Assembly (NCBI RefSeq): GCF_000482485.1
Contig: NZ_KI519435.1
Location: 135,715 to 199,714 of the forward strand
Reading direction: 5' to 3'
DNA length: 64,000 bases
Source: Paucisalibacillus globulus DSM 18846
GTDB lineage: Bacteria; Bacillota; Bacilli; Bacillales; Amphibacillaceae
The notes under the pieces were generated by a model that worked only from the letters and a program-made list of their open reading frames with translations, ran no database searches and was not told the DNA's origin. A program made the position numbers and the translations under genes. Of the stretch, positions 8,846-17,816 are shown in pieces (within the stretch, counting starts at the first letter, position 1; the number at the start of each line of letters is the position of its first letter).

Positions 8846-9848
8846 GATGCTCTTCCTCCTTGCTTTCTTCCGGGAAATGAAAATGCTTATAACAAGAACA
8901 GCGAACATAATGCCCCGGTTTTACCTCATGCATTTCTGGATGTTCCTCGTGAGCTTCCCCATCAATCCATGGCATTCTTGGAGCAAATCTGCATCCTATA
9001 CGTGGTAGATTTTGCAGTGAAGGAACAATTCCTTGAATAACATGCAGCCTATCTTGTGCCTCTTTAGCATTTGGTACTGAATTAAATAATGATCTAGTAT
9101 ATGGGTGTAACGGTTCTTCAAATAAAGTAGTTACATCTGCAATTTCAACAATTTGGCCTGCATACATTACCGCTACCCTATCGGCCATCTCAGCCACAAC
9201 ACCTAAATCATGGGTAATTAGTACAATACCTGAGTCCATATCTTCTTTTAAATCCTTAATCAAATCTAAGATTTGAGACTGAATGGTTACGTCCAATGCA
9301 GTTGTTGGTTCATCAGCAATTAATAATTCTGGTTCATTAGCAATAGCTGTTGCAATAACAACCCTCTGTCGCATACCACCAGATAATTCATGTGGGAATT
9401 GCTCATAAACATACTCTGGACGAGGAATTCCTACCTTATTTAATAATTTAATCACTTTCTCTTTTCGCTGTGTTTTGGAAAGTTCTTTGTTGTGAAGTAG
9501 CAACGCTTCACCTATCTGATCACCAATTTCCATTAGTGGATTAAGTGCAGTTAATGGATCTTGAAATATCATCCCCATATTTTTCCCACGTAGTTTATTC
9601 AACTTAGAAGGCGAAATACCTACAATATTTTCCCCTTTGAAAGAGATGTTCCCCTCCATTTTTGCTCGAGTATGAAGTCCCATAATAGAGAAAGCTAACG
9701 CACTTTTACCACATCCAGATTCTCCAACTATGGCTAAAACCTCATTTTTGTTTACAGTAAGAGAAACATCATCAACCGCCGCAAAGTAATCATCCTTTAT
9801 ACGGAAAGATGTTTTCAGGTTTTTGATTTCCAATAACTTTTCTGCCAA
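8832..9848 (-). CDS. peptide ABC transporter ATPase, OppD type, copy 1
   Basis: 338-residue ATPase, first gene of the copy-1 operon. It has Walker [10 protein letters not shown], signature LSGGMRQRV, Walker [13 protein letters not shown] and ITHDLG. The OppD/DppD C-terminal motif is HPYTRSLFNSVP, followed by a Cys-containing tail (GCRFAPRMPW, CSCYKHF) that in relatives can bind an iron-sulfur cluster. The start codon is TTG, with GGGGG 6 nt upstream. Transcription runs into the OppF, OppB, OppC and binding-protein genes. Confidence 0.9.
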   Translation of the reverse strand: MAEKLLEIKNLKTSFRIKDDYFAAVDDVSLTVNKNEVLAIVGESGCGKSALAFSIMGLHTRAKMEGNISFKGENIVGISPSKLNKLRGKNMGMIFQDPLTALNPLMEIGDQIGEALLLHNKELSKTQRKEKVIKLLNKVGIPRPEYVYEQFPHELSGGMRQRVVIATAIANEPELLIADEPTTALDVTIQSQILDLIKDLKEDMDSGIVLITHDLGVVAEMADRVAVMYAGQIVEIADVTTLFEEPLHPYTRSLFNSVPNAKEAQDRLHVIQGIVPSLQNLPRIGCRFAPRMPWIDGEAHEEHPEMHEVKPGHYVRCSCYKHFHFPEESKEEEHHGVS

Positions 9849-10313
9849 ATTAATCCCCCTAACTAAAAATTTCGAAAATTCTATGTAAAAAAATGCAATT
9901 TCTAGTAATAAAAGGTATATTCTCGTACCAAACTACTAGATTTTATGTTATTAATACGTCTACCCTTCTCATTTTATTTAAATTTTCTATTAATTTTCCT
10001 TTGAAACTATATTACTATTTTTATGTTTTTTCCATATTCCGTAATGTAATTGTAATATAAATTTGATTTTTTTAAAGTATATAATATTTTCAGAGTTTTA
10101 ACAAGCTTTTTTTACAATTTATTATAACTGTTTTGACAATTCATTTAATGGCGAATTACAAAGAATATCACCATTGCTTATTTAATAGAGTTATACCGGA
10201 TAAATAATTTGTAAAAAACACAGTGGAATTATGTCGAATCTTGTATGTTAGTAGAAGTATTTATTATTAAAACAGTAAATGAGTAAGTTTGTAAGAAGAT
10301 AATGATTAATATC
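9849..10313. other. AT-rich intergenic region between the two tandem opp copies
   Basis: About 465 bp without an ORF of note. It should hold the promoter of the copy-1 operon (minus strand), but I see no convincing -35/-10 pair. AATTTTCGAAATTT at about 9868-9881 is a short palindrome near the start codon and only a poor CodY match. The rest is low-complexity AT-rich DNA. Confidence 0.6.
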
Positions 10314-10345
10314 AAAAAAAAAAGGAAGCCAGTCGGCTTCCTTTT
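10314..10345 (-). terminator. terminator after the second-copy peptide-binding gene
   Basis: Perfect 10-bp stem AAAGGAAGCC / GGCTTCCTTT with a 4-nt loop and a following T-run on the minus strand, immediately after the binding-protein stop codon. Confidence 0.9.
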
Positions 10346-10353
10346 CAAATAAT

Positions 10354-12177
10354 TTATTCAGCGACAACCGGTGCTTCTTGAGTTACACCAATGTCATAGC
10401 GACGTAAATCAGACGCTGGATCCATTGAGTAGTTAATTACACGATTGTTAACTCCAACTAATACAGAACGGTATAGTGTTGGGAACAATGGAATGTTGTC
10501 AGCCATATGTTGTTGCCAGTCACTGTAAACTTGTTTACGATAATCTAAATCAAATGCTTCATTAGAGTTACCATCTAAGTGTAACTGATCTAATTCTTCA
10601 TTTGTATAACGAGTATAGTTTGCAAATGAGTTAAGTCCATGAATTCCTTCAGGGTTTACATCTGTTCCAGTACCCCATGCTCCTTGGTAAATATCAAATG
10701 CAGAATCATCCGCTTCTAAACGGTCATAGAATGAGTTAAATTCAAGTAGACGACCATCTACAAGTTCCACTTTAAGTCCTACATCTCCCCAAGCTTGGAT
10801 GTAGTAATTTGCTAATGGTTCAGCAGTGTCTCCACCTTCCATAGAAGCAAAGTTAATTACTAACTCTTCACCTTCTGGAGTCTCACGGAATCCATCACCA
10901 TCTTTATCTTCATAACCAGCTTCATCTAAAATACGTTTTGCTTCTTCTGGATCATATGTTGGTGTTTCGATAGATGAATCATGGAACTCAGAGAAGAATG
11001 GAATAATTAAGGTTGTTCCACTCCAACGGAATCCATTATAGAATCGCTCACCGATTGCATCGTTGTCAACCGCGTGCCACATAGCTTTACGTAGGTTTAC
11101 ATCAGCCATTTTAGCATCTGGATCTAATACGTTTTCGCCTTTATCTGCATCCCATTTACCTAATTTAAATCCAATGTACGTATAAGCATTATCAATCATA
11201 CCTAACCATTCAACATTAGACATGTCCGCAGCATCAACGAATTGGTCAGTTGGGAAGCTATCAACCATATCTACTTCACCAGTTTCAAGTGCATTAATTA
11301 CTGTACTTGGGCTAATAATTTTTGCAGTAACTTTATCTAATTGTGGTTCTCCACGCCAGTAGTCTTCATTCTTAACATAAGTTACAGACTCACCTGGAAC
11401 GATGCTTTCTACTTTATAAGGTCCCATACCGATTGGCGTTTCACGAACCCATTTAGATTCAGGCATTTCTGCTACTGGAGTTTCTCCAAGTAAGTGTTTT
11501 GGTAATGCATATGGCCAGATACCACCAGCTAGCATCGATGGACCTGTTGTTTTATGCGTAATTTTCAATGTTTTTTCGTCTACAATTTCAATACCAGAGA
11601 TTGTATCTGCTTCTCCTGCGTGGTATTCTGCCATACCCACAACATTTTCAAAGTCGGAACCATAACGAATACCTACATAGTCTGGGTGACCGATTACTTC
11701 ATATGCAAATGCCCAGTCTTCAGCAGTTACAGGCTCTCCATCGTGCCAATTAACACCATCTTTAATCGTTAAAGTGAATGTTAATCCGTCTTCAGACACC
11801 TCGTATTCTGCAGCACCATCATTTGTATACGTATAGTTTATATCTGAATCAAATAACGGCTCATCAAACCAAGCAATGAACTCATAGTCATAAGCGTCTG
11901 AATAGAAGTTGTAGTTTAACGTACCAGCAAATGCTGAGCTAGCAACTACACCATAAGTAAGTTCTCCGCCTTCAATTGCTTCTCCTTCATTTGTCTTAGT
12001 CATACTGAAATCTTCAATACTGAAGATGCCATCTTTATTTCCTTCAGCAGTTTTTTCACTTTTCTTATCCTCTGTACCCTTATCAGAAGAATCTGAATCA
12101 CTATCGCCACCACAAGCAGCTAGTGCAAGAAGTAAAACCAGCATAAGAGCTAAAAGCCATTTGCTTGTCTTTTTCAT
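10354..12177 (-). CDS. peptide ABC transporter substrate-binding lipoprotein, copy 2
   Basis: Family 5 binding protein, paralogue of 3979-5826. I chose the internal start MKKTSKWLLALM at 12177 because GGGAGG lies 8 nt before it and it yields a normal lipoprotein signal with lipobox ALAAC; the longer frame adds 14 lysine/asparagine-rich residues without a good ribosome site. The linker after the Cys is Ser/Asp/Lys-rich and differs from copy 1. The mature domain is about 92 percent identical by my hand count. Stretches of DNA are identical (139 bp at 10835-10973 against 4457-4595). It lies last in the operon, after a hairpin and a dispersed repeat. Confidence 0.9.
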   Translation of the reverse strand: MKKTSKWLLALMLVLLLALAACGGDSDSDSSDKGTEDKKSEKTAEGNKDGIFSIEDFSMTKTNEGEAIEGGELTYGVVASSAFAGTLNYNFYSDAYDYEFIAWFDEPLFDSDINYTYTNDGAAEYEVSEDGLTFTLTIKDGVNWHDGEPVTAEDWAFAYEVIGHPDYVGIRYGSDFENVVGMAEYHAGEADTISGIEIVDEKTLKITHKTTGPSMLAGGIWPYALPKHLLGETPVAEMPESKWVRETPIGMGPYKVESIVPGESVTYVKNEDYWRGEPQLDKVTAKIISPSTVINALETGEVDMVDSFPTDQFVDAADMSNVEWLGMIDNAYTYIGFKLGKWDADKGENVLDPDAKMADVNLRKAMWHAVDNDAIGERFYNGFRWSGTTLIIPFFSEFHDSSIETPTYDPEEAKRILDEAGYEDKDGDGFRETPEGEELVINFASMEGGDTAEPLANYYIQAWGDVGLKVELVDGRLLEFNSFYDRLEADDSAFDIYQGAWGTGTDVNPEGIHGLNSFANYTRYTNEELDQLHLDGNSNEAFDLDYRKQVYSDWQQHMADNIPLFPTLYRSVLVGVNNRVINYSMDPASDLRRYDIGVTQEAPVVAE

Positions 12178-12299
12178 CTTTGTTGCCTCCCTATTTTTGT
12201 TATTCTTTTTCTTGGTCATTCCTTTTTATACGCGACCAAGCTATATACATTTGAATATTAAATTAATGTTTAGTAGCAATAATCTGATTTTTTAACGTA

Positions 12300-12316
12300 G
12301 GGGAGTAGGACTCCCC
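12300..12316 (-). other. intercistronic hairpin
   Basis: GGGGAGT and ACTCCCC form a perfect 7-bp stem with a 3-nt loop, between the permease and binding-protein genes of copy 2. No T-run follows on the minus strand, so an mRNA-stabilising or processing element is likelier than a full terminator. Confidence 0.5.
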
Positions 12317-12330
12317 GTTCTTATATGATT

Positions 12331-12416
12331 AGAAAAACTCGCATTCGCTCGTCCTTTTGCGAATGTGTTAGCTTTACTATACGTGCGGAAAGTTTTTTAT
12401 ACTTTCCTAACTACTA
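12331..12416. repeat. dispersed hairpin-forming intergenic repeat (GCGGAAAGT family)
   Basis: Contains AGAAAAACTCGC, a TTCG-rich middle and GCGGAAAGTTTTTTATACTT followed by TCC, in which GGAAAGT pairs with ACTTTCC. Related copies lie at 36184-36207 (GCGGAAACTCTTTATACTT), 46153-46171 and 62323-62378. It separates the copy-2 permease and binding-protein genes, whereas copy 1 lacks it. Confidence 0.6.
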
Positions 12417-12419
12417 AAA

Positions 12420-13322
12420 TTATCCTCTTCTTTGTCTTGCATCTGTTGCACGTTTTAATGCTTGTCCAACATTATTTACGGATAGCATAAGAAGCAGAAT
12501 CATGATTGATGCAGGAACCCAGATCCACCATCTATATTCAAGCGTTTGCGGGTTGGTTGCATAACTTAATAGTGTACCTAAGCTTGGTGTACTTTCTGGG
12601 AAACCAAATCCCAAGAAAGAAAGTCCAGATTCAAGTCCAATATTCGCCGCTAAGTTAAGTGTCATCGTAACAATGATTAGCGAGCTACAGTTAGGTAATA
12701 ATTGTGTAAAGATTATCTTAAAGTTAGAGCTTCCAAGCGTTTTAGAAGCTTGTATATAGTCAAGTTCTTTCTCCTGTAACGCCTTAGACCTTATTAAACG
12801 GGCTATCCCCATCCATAGAAATGCAGTCATGATAAGCGAGAATGTCACTACCGTATACTTCGGCACAATTGCTACAAAAGCGATAACAATCATTGTGAAT
12901 GGTAAGATTAAGAAGAAATCTAAGATACGCATCATGATATTATCAATATGCCCACCGAAGTAACCTGAAATCAATCCATATGCAATTCCTATGACACCAG
13001 TCATTAATGTTACTAATATTGCAATCGACAGAGAGTTTCTTGTTCCAATAATTAATTGTCCAAAGATATCACGACCACCGTAGTCGGTTCCTAATATAAA
13101 TCCTTCGCCAGGTGGTTGATAGATGGAGAACAAGTCTACTCTAACAATTTCATCTTGGTCTAAGAAAAGTGCTATTCCGTATACAAATGCAATGATTAAA
13201 ACAAGAAAAATTAATGATATTAACGCAAGTTTATCTCGAACTATTTCGCGCCATATTATATTAAAACCTGAAGGGCTTTTTATTGGTTGATTTGACTTCA
13301 CTTCTACTGCTTTGTTTTCCAT
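12420..13322 (-). CDS. peptide ABC transporter permease, OppC/DppC type, copy 2
   Basis: 300-residue paralogue of 6013-6921, with the same hallmark LGTDYGGRDIFGQL and EAA loop ELDYIQASKTLG. GTGAGGTGA lies just before the ATG. The C-terminal half is nearly the same as copy 1, while the N-terminal half has many substitutions. It lies 26 bp downstream of the OppB-type gene and would form a heterodimeric channel with it. Confidence 0.88.
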   Translation of the reverse strand: MENKAVEVKSNQPIKSPSGFNIIWREIVRDKLALISLIFLVLIIAFVYGIALFLDQDEIVRVDLFSIYQPPGEGFILGTDYGGRDIFGQLIIGTRNSLSIAILVTLMTGVIGIAYGLISGYFGGHIDNIMMRILDFFLILPFTMIVIAFVAIVPKYTVVTFSLIMTAFLWMGIARLIRSKALQEKELDYIQASKTLGSSNFKIIFTQLLPNCSSLIIVTMTLNLAANIGLESGLSFLGFGFPESTPSLGTLLSYATNPQTLEYRWWIWVPASIMILLLMLSVNNVGQALKRATDARQRRG

Positions 13323-13348
13323 TTATTTCACCTCACTCTTTACCTTAT

Positions 13349-14311
13349 TTATTTTATACGAATTCTTGGATCGACAATACTTAAGGTGATATCGGATAAA
13401 AGAGCACCTAGTATTGAAGCAACACCAAATATAAGTGTTGTAGCTATTAATGTTGTGTAATCACGTAAAGTAATGGATTCTACTAATAGTTGTCCCATTC
13501 CTGGGTAACCAAAAATGTTCTCTATAAAAATAGATCCTCCAATTAATCCCGTAATTTCAAATCCAAAAAATGCTGCAATTGGTAATAGTGAGTTTCGTAA
13601 AATATGTCGATTGTATACTCTAGTTTCCGAAGCACCTTTTGCTCGTGCCGTTAAAATAAAATCTTTTTGTTTCGTATCTACGATTTCATTTCGCAAATAT
13701 TGAATCGTACTATATGTTGTAATAAGTGCCATAGAAATTGCCGGTAGTAATAAATGATATAGTTTGCTCATAAAGTACTCAAATGTACCTGGTACAAGAC
13801 CTGGTGATACACTTCCACTGGTCGGGAACCATCCTAATGCGAAACCGAATATCCATAACATTACTAATGCAAAAATAAATAATGGTGTAGCAAATCCAAC
13901 ATAGGTGTAACCTGTAATCAGTTGGTCACGCCATGTATCATTAAAACGACCACTTGTAATCCCTAAAGGAATAGCGATTAAATAAGTTAAAATTAATGTT
14001 GCTACAGATAACCAAAAAGAGTTATAAATGCGTTGACCAATCAATTCTGTCACAGGTATTTTAAATCTAAATGATTGTCCCAAATCCCCCTGAAGAACTC
14101 CACCCATCCAGCTTGCATACTGTTCATACCATGGGTCATTCCAACCCATTTGTTCACGGATTTCGTCAAGTCGTTTCGGGTCGACATCTGGTCCAACTTG
14201 TCCAGATAACGCATCCCCTGGCATTAATTGTGCTAGAACAAATATTAATATACTAAGGACAATTAATTGAGGAATCATAATCAACGTACGACGTACTGAA
14301 AATTTCCACAT
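13349..14311 (-). CDS. peptide ABC transporter permease, OppB/DppB type, copy 2
   Basis: 320-residue membrane permease. It begins MWKFSVRRTLIMIPQL, has the family motif LMPGDALSG and the EAA loop DFILTARAKGASETRVYNRH. The gap to the upstream ATPase gene is 4 bp, as in copy 1, and the same AGAAAGG ribosome site is present. The protein is the same length as its copy-1 paralogue, so the duplication has not been followed by decay. Confidence 0.9.
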   Translation of the reverse strand: MWKFSVRRTLIMIPQLIVLSILIFVLAQLMPGDALSGQVGPDVDPKRLDEIREQMGWNDPWYEQYASWMGGVLQGDLGQSFRFKIPVTELIGQRIYNSFWLSVATLILTYLIAIPLGITSGRFNDTWRDQLITGYTYVGFATPLFIFALVMLWIFGFALGWFPTSGSVSPGLVPGTFEYFMSKLYHLLLPAISMALITTYSTIQYLRNEIVDTKQKDFILTARAKGASETRVYNRHILRNSLLPIAAFFGFEITGLIGGSIFIENIFGYPGMGQLLVESITLRDYTTLIATTLIFGVASILGALLSDITLSIVDPRIRIK

Positions 14312-14315
14312 ATTA

Positions 14316-15248
14316 TCAACCTTTCTCCGGTAAAGCTACTAAATGCGTGTCAGAAACCGGCTGTAATTTATAAGCTAAACCTTCTGCATCAAAGTAATCA
14401 TTGTAAGACTGATCATATTCCGTTTTCACTTCTTCACGGAATTTACGTTTTTCATCTCGCTTATTTGGATCGATATCTGGAATAGCTGCAACTAATCGCT
14501 TTGTATAGATGTGCTGTGGATTACTAAAAATGTCATCTGCGGTTCCTTCTTCCACATAGCGACCCTTGTACATAATACCGATGTCATCACACATATGTTT
14601 GATTACTCCTAGATCATGACTGATAAAGAGATAGGTTAAATCCAGTTCCTTTTGAATTTCTTTCATAAAGTTTAGAACCTGTGCTTGAACGGATACATCA
14701 AGTGCCGATACAGGCTCATCCGCAATAATTAATTTTGGTTTTAAAGCAATTGCTCTAGCAATGCCGATACGTTGTCGTTGCCCACCAGAGAATTCGTGTG
14801 GATATTTTAAAATGCTCTCTGGACTTAAACCAACTAGTTCCAATAATTCCTGTACTCTTTTGCGTTCCTCTTTACGCGATAAGTTTTCAAAATTACGAAG
14901 TGGTTCAGAAACAATATCCACTACTCGCTTTTTAGGATTTAAAGAGGAATATGGATCTTGGAATATCATTTGAATATTTTTTGTTGCTTCAGACTTTGTA
15001 CGTTTAATATTCGTTATATCTACTCCATCAAAGATAACCTTTCCAGAAGTGATTTTATTCAGTCCAATTATTGCTCTACCAGTAGTAGATTTCCCCGAAC
15101 CCGATTCTCCTACTAATCCGTACGTTTTACCTTTTTCTAAGGAGATTGAAACCCCATCAACTGCTTTAATGTGGTCAACTGTTCCCCCAAAGATACCACC
15201 CTTAATTGGGAAGTGAACTTTTAAATCTTTAACCTCAAGATAAGACAT
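14316..15248 (-). CDS. peptide ABC transporter ATPase, OppF type, copy 2
   Basis: 310-residue ATPase with [34 protein letters not shown] and ISHDLG. The start at 15248 (MSYLEVKDLKVHFP) has AAGGAGGAG upstream; the seven extra residues of the longer frame overlap that ribosome site and were dropped. It overlaps the OppD-type gene by 14 bp, exactly as in copy 1, which supports whole-operon duplication. Confidence 0.9.
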   Translation of the reverse strand: MSYLEVKDLKVHFPIKGGIFGGTVDHIKAVDGVSISLEKGKTYGLVGESGSGKSTTGRAIIGLNKITSGKVIFDGVDITNIKRTKSEATKNIQMIFQDPYSSLNPKKRVVDIVSEPLRNFENLSRKEERKRVQELLELVGLSPESILKYPHEFSGGQRQRIGIARAIALKPKLIIADEPVSALDVSVQAQVLNFMKEIQKELDLTYLFISHDLGVIKHMCDDIGIMYKGRYVEEGTADDIFSNPQHIYTKRLVAAIPDIDPNKRDEKRKFREEVKTEYDQSYNDYFDAEGLAYKLQPVSDTHLVALPEKG

Positions 15249-16248
15249 GTTGCTCCTCCTTCGTTTCATCAGGGAAACTGAAGTGCTTATAGCATGTACA
15301 ACGCACTAAGTGCCCTGGATCTACTTCTCGTAATTCAGGGTGCTTTTCATGTGCGGATTCATCCACCCACGGTATTCTCGCACTAAATCGGCAACCTTCT
15401 CTTGGTAGATTTTGCAACGAAGGAACAATACCTTGAATTACGTGTAATTTATCTTGTTCCTTATCAGAGTTTGGAACAGAATTTAATAATGATCTAGTAT
15501 ATGGATGTAATGGTTTCGCAAATAGTGTTTTCACATCTGCAACCTCAACAATTTGACCTGCATACATAACAGCCACACGATCTGCCATTTCAGCCACAAC
15601 ACCTAGATCATGAGTGATTAGGACAATACCAGAATCCATTTCATCTTTCAGCTTATTAATCAAATCTAGAATCTGAGATTGAATCGTAACATCTAGCGCA
15701 GTTGTAGGTTCATCTGCAATTAACAATTCTGGCTTATTTGCAATTGCCATCGCAATAATAACGCGCTGACGCATTCCCCCAGATAATTCATGCGGAAATT
15801 GGTTCATAACATATTCCGCACGTGGGATTCCAACTTTTTTTAATAAGTCTAATACTCTTTCTTGGCGAGCAGTTTTAGACATGTCTTTATTATGAAGTAG
15901 TAGAGTTTCTCCGATTTGTTCTTCAATTTGCATTAGTGGGTTTAATGAAGTTAGTGGATCTTGGAATATCATACCGATATCTTTACCACGTACTTTATTT
16001 AATTCTGATGAAGACATCTTTGCAATGTTCTTATCCTTAAAAAGAATGTCACCTTCAATTTTTGCACGTGTATGAAGACCCATGATAGAAAATGCTAATG
16101 CACTTTTCCCGCAACCTGATTCTCCTACAATTGCAAGCACTTCATTTTTATTTACGGTTAAGGAAAGATTATCTACAGCAGCATGATAATCATCTTTTAT
16201 ACGAAACGATGTTGTTAAGTCTTTAATTTCTAAAAGTTTATCTGCCAT
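15235..16248 (-). CDS. peptide ABC transporter ATPase, OppD type, copy 2
   Basis: First gene of the copy-2 operon, 337 residues. Walker A is GESGCGKSA, signature LSGGMRQRV, Walker [13 protein letters not shown], with HPYTRSLLNSVP and a Cys-containing tail. The start at 16248 (MADKLLEIKDL) follows GGGGG at normal spacing; the longer frame adds 11 residues through the ribosome site. Copy 1 uses TTG at the same place and this copy uses ATG, so start strength may differ. A CodY-like site lies about 105 bp upstream. Confidence 0.9.
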   Translation of the reverse strand: MADKLLEIKDLTTSFRIKDDYHAAVDNLSLTVNKNEVLAIVGESGCGKSALAFSIMGLHTRAKIEGDILFKDKNIAKMSSSELNKVRGKDIGMIFQDPLTSLNPLMQIEEQIGETLLLHNKDMSKTARQERVLDLLKKVGIPRAEYVMNQFPHELSGGMRQRVIIAMAIANKPELLIADEPTTALDVTIQSQILDLINKLKDEMDSGIVLITHDLGVVAEMADRVAVMYAGQIVEVADVKTLFAKPLHPYTRSLLNSVPNSDKEQDKLHVIQGIVPSLQNLPREGCRFSARIPWVDESAHEKHPELREVDPGHLVRCTCYKHFSFPDETKEEQHVLS

Positions 16249-16765
16249 TTTATTTCCCCCTATTAATTGTAATCGGCCCAAGACATCATGCCCTTTTAGG
16301 GTTTACATTTTTATAGTATTTATGAGACATATTAATCATGTAATTGTATAAATTTTTCTGATAATTTAGTGTTATTGGAATTACTTGATGAAAGTAATTA
16401 TACTACTATTCTCCCAAAAATGTCACCCCCTATGTTTAAAAAATTTTATAAAATTTCAATATTCATATCCTTCAATTCCCCAAAACACTTGATGGTACTG
16501 GTTTTGTTGGTGCTTTTATAATAGTTTAATATCACTAGATTTTTTTACTGAATTTTTATTATTTGATTTTAATTAAAATTTTCATAATATTTCGCGTCGC
16601 TAAATAATTTATTTTTTCATACTATTTTAATGATTTATACGATTTTGTAATATGATTAGGAGGGTAGAAGGTTTGATTCACGGAATATGGGGTTAAGGAT
16701 GAATGGTCTCGTTGTAATGGAGGCATTTCTTCTAGAACCCGGAGCAAAGCGAAGTATATAAAAAC
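16249..16765. other. intergenic region upstream of opp copy 2
   Basis: About 517 bp, very AT-rich, containing the CodY-like site at 16352-16366 and presumably the copy-2 promoter on the minus strand. On the plus strand near 16660-16760 there are GGAGGG and two very short reading frames (7 and 20 codons). I do not call these genes. No other structure was recognised. Confidence 0.5.
16352..16366. promoter_or_regulatory. CodY-like box upstream of opp copy 2
   Basis: On the minus strand AATTATCAGAAAAAT matches the CodY consensus AATTTTCWGAAAATT at 13 of 15 positions. CodY is a known repressor of peptide-uptake operons in Bacilli. Motif match in AT-rich DNA, so tentative. Confidence 0.4.
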
Positions 16766-16816
16766 ACAAAAAAAGATTAGTGTAATAATAATCATCTATC
16801 ACACTAATCTTTTTTA
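16766..16816 (-). terminator. terminator of the third opp operon
   Basis: AAAAAAGATTAGTGT pairs perfectly with ACACTAATCTTTTTT across an AT-rich loop, giving a long stem with a T-run, 20 bp after the oppF stop codon. Confidence 0.9.
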
Positions 16817-16835
16817 AACTTCTTTTCTATACGAT

Positions 16836-17816
16836 TTATTTTTTATCACCATATAAATGACAAGCAACCCAATGGTCTTTTTTATGTTCAATGAATTGTG
16901 GTACTGCTTTTGAACAGATTTCCATTGCCATAGGGCATCTTGTTCGGAACGGACAGCCGCTTGGTGGATTAATAGGACTTGGTACGTCACCTTCAAGAAT
17001 AATTCTTTCTCTTGTTCGTTCCACCTGTGGGTCCGCCATTGGGATAGCACTTAATAATGCTTGGGTGTACGGGTGTAGTGGCTCTTCATATAATTCTTCA
17101 CTTGTTGAAATTTCCACCATGTTCCCTAGATACATAACACCGACTCTATCACTAATATGCTTAACCATGGATAGGTCATGCGCAATAAATAAGTATGTTA
17201 ATCCTCTTTCCTTCTGCAGCTTTTTAAGTAAGTTAACCACCTGGGCCTGAATTGATACATCCAGCGCTGAGATAGGTTCATCCGCCACGATGAAATCCGG
17301 ATCGACTGCTAGTGCTCTAGCTATTCCAATTCTTTGTCTTTGCCCACCACTAAATTCATGTGGATAGCGGTTGGCGTGTTCAGCATTTAATCCAACTGTC
17401 TCTAATAATTCAATCACACGGTCTTCCCGTTCTTTTTTTGTTTTTGCAAGGCCATGAATATCGATACCTTCAGCAATAATATCCTTCACGGTCATTCTCG
17501 GGTTTAACGAAGCATATGGATCTTGAAATATCATTTGCATACTGCGAGTTAATTCTTTTAATTGTTTCTTTGATTTCTTAGCATGAACGCTTGCCCCCTT
17601 AAAGGCAACTTCTCCATCCGTTGCTTGATAAAGCCCCATAATCGTACGGCCGGCTGTTGACTTCCCACATCCAGACTCACCTACAAGGCCAAATGTTTCC
17701 CCTTTATATATGTCAAACGTAAGACCATCAACTGCTTTTAACACATTTTTACGATCTACTTTGAAATGTCTTTTTAGTTCTTTAATTTCAAGAATTTTTT
17801 CTTTTGGTTTAGCCAT
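16836..17816 (-). CDS. oppF: oligopeptide ABC transporter ATP-binding protein OppF
   Basis: 326-residue ATPase. It has Walker [22 protein letters not shown], signature [14 protein letters not shown], Walker [13 protein letters not shown] and IAHDLS. The OppF C-terminal region has [12 protein letters not shown] and a Cys-rich CPFRTRCP motif. It is the last gene of the canonical oppABCDF order and overlaps oppD by 8 bp. Its sequence is clearly distinct from the OppF-type ATPases of the two tandem copies, so this is an older, separate system. Confidence 0.92.
   Translation of the reverse strand: MAKPKEKILEIKELKRHFKVDRKNVLKAVDGLTFDIYKGETFGLVGESGCGKSTAGRTIMGLYQATDGEVAFKGASVHAKKSKKQLKELTRSMQMIFQDPYASLNPRMTVKDIIAEGIDIHGLAKTKKEREDRVIELLETVGLNAEHANRYPHEFSGGQRQRIGIARALAVDPDFIVADEPISALDVSIQAQVVNLLKKLQKERGLTYLFIAHDLSMVKHISDRVGVMYLGNMVEISTSEELYEEPLHPYTQALLSAIPMADPQVERTRERIILEGDVPSPINPPSGCPFRTRCPMAMEICSKAVPQFIEHKKDHWVACHLYGDKK

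Noticed and set aside
9866-9882. CodY box upstream of opp copy 1
   Set aside because: Palindrome AATTTTCGAAATTT lacks the central spacing and matches the consensus at only about 11 of 15 positions in AT-rich DNA.
16660-16761. Very short plus-strand frames (7 and 20 codons) with a GGAGGG upstream
   Set aside because: Too short and without recognisable features; could be chance.
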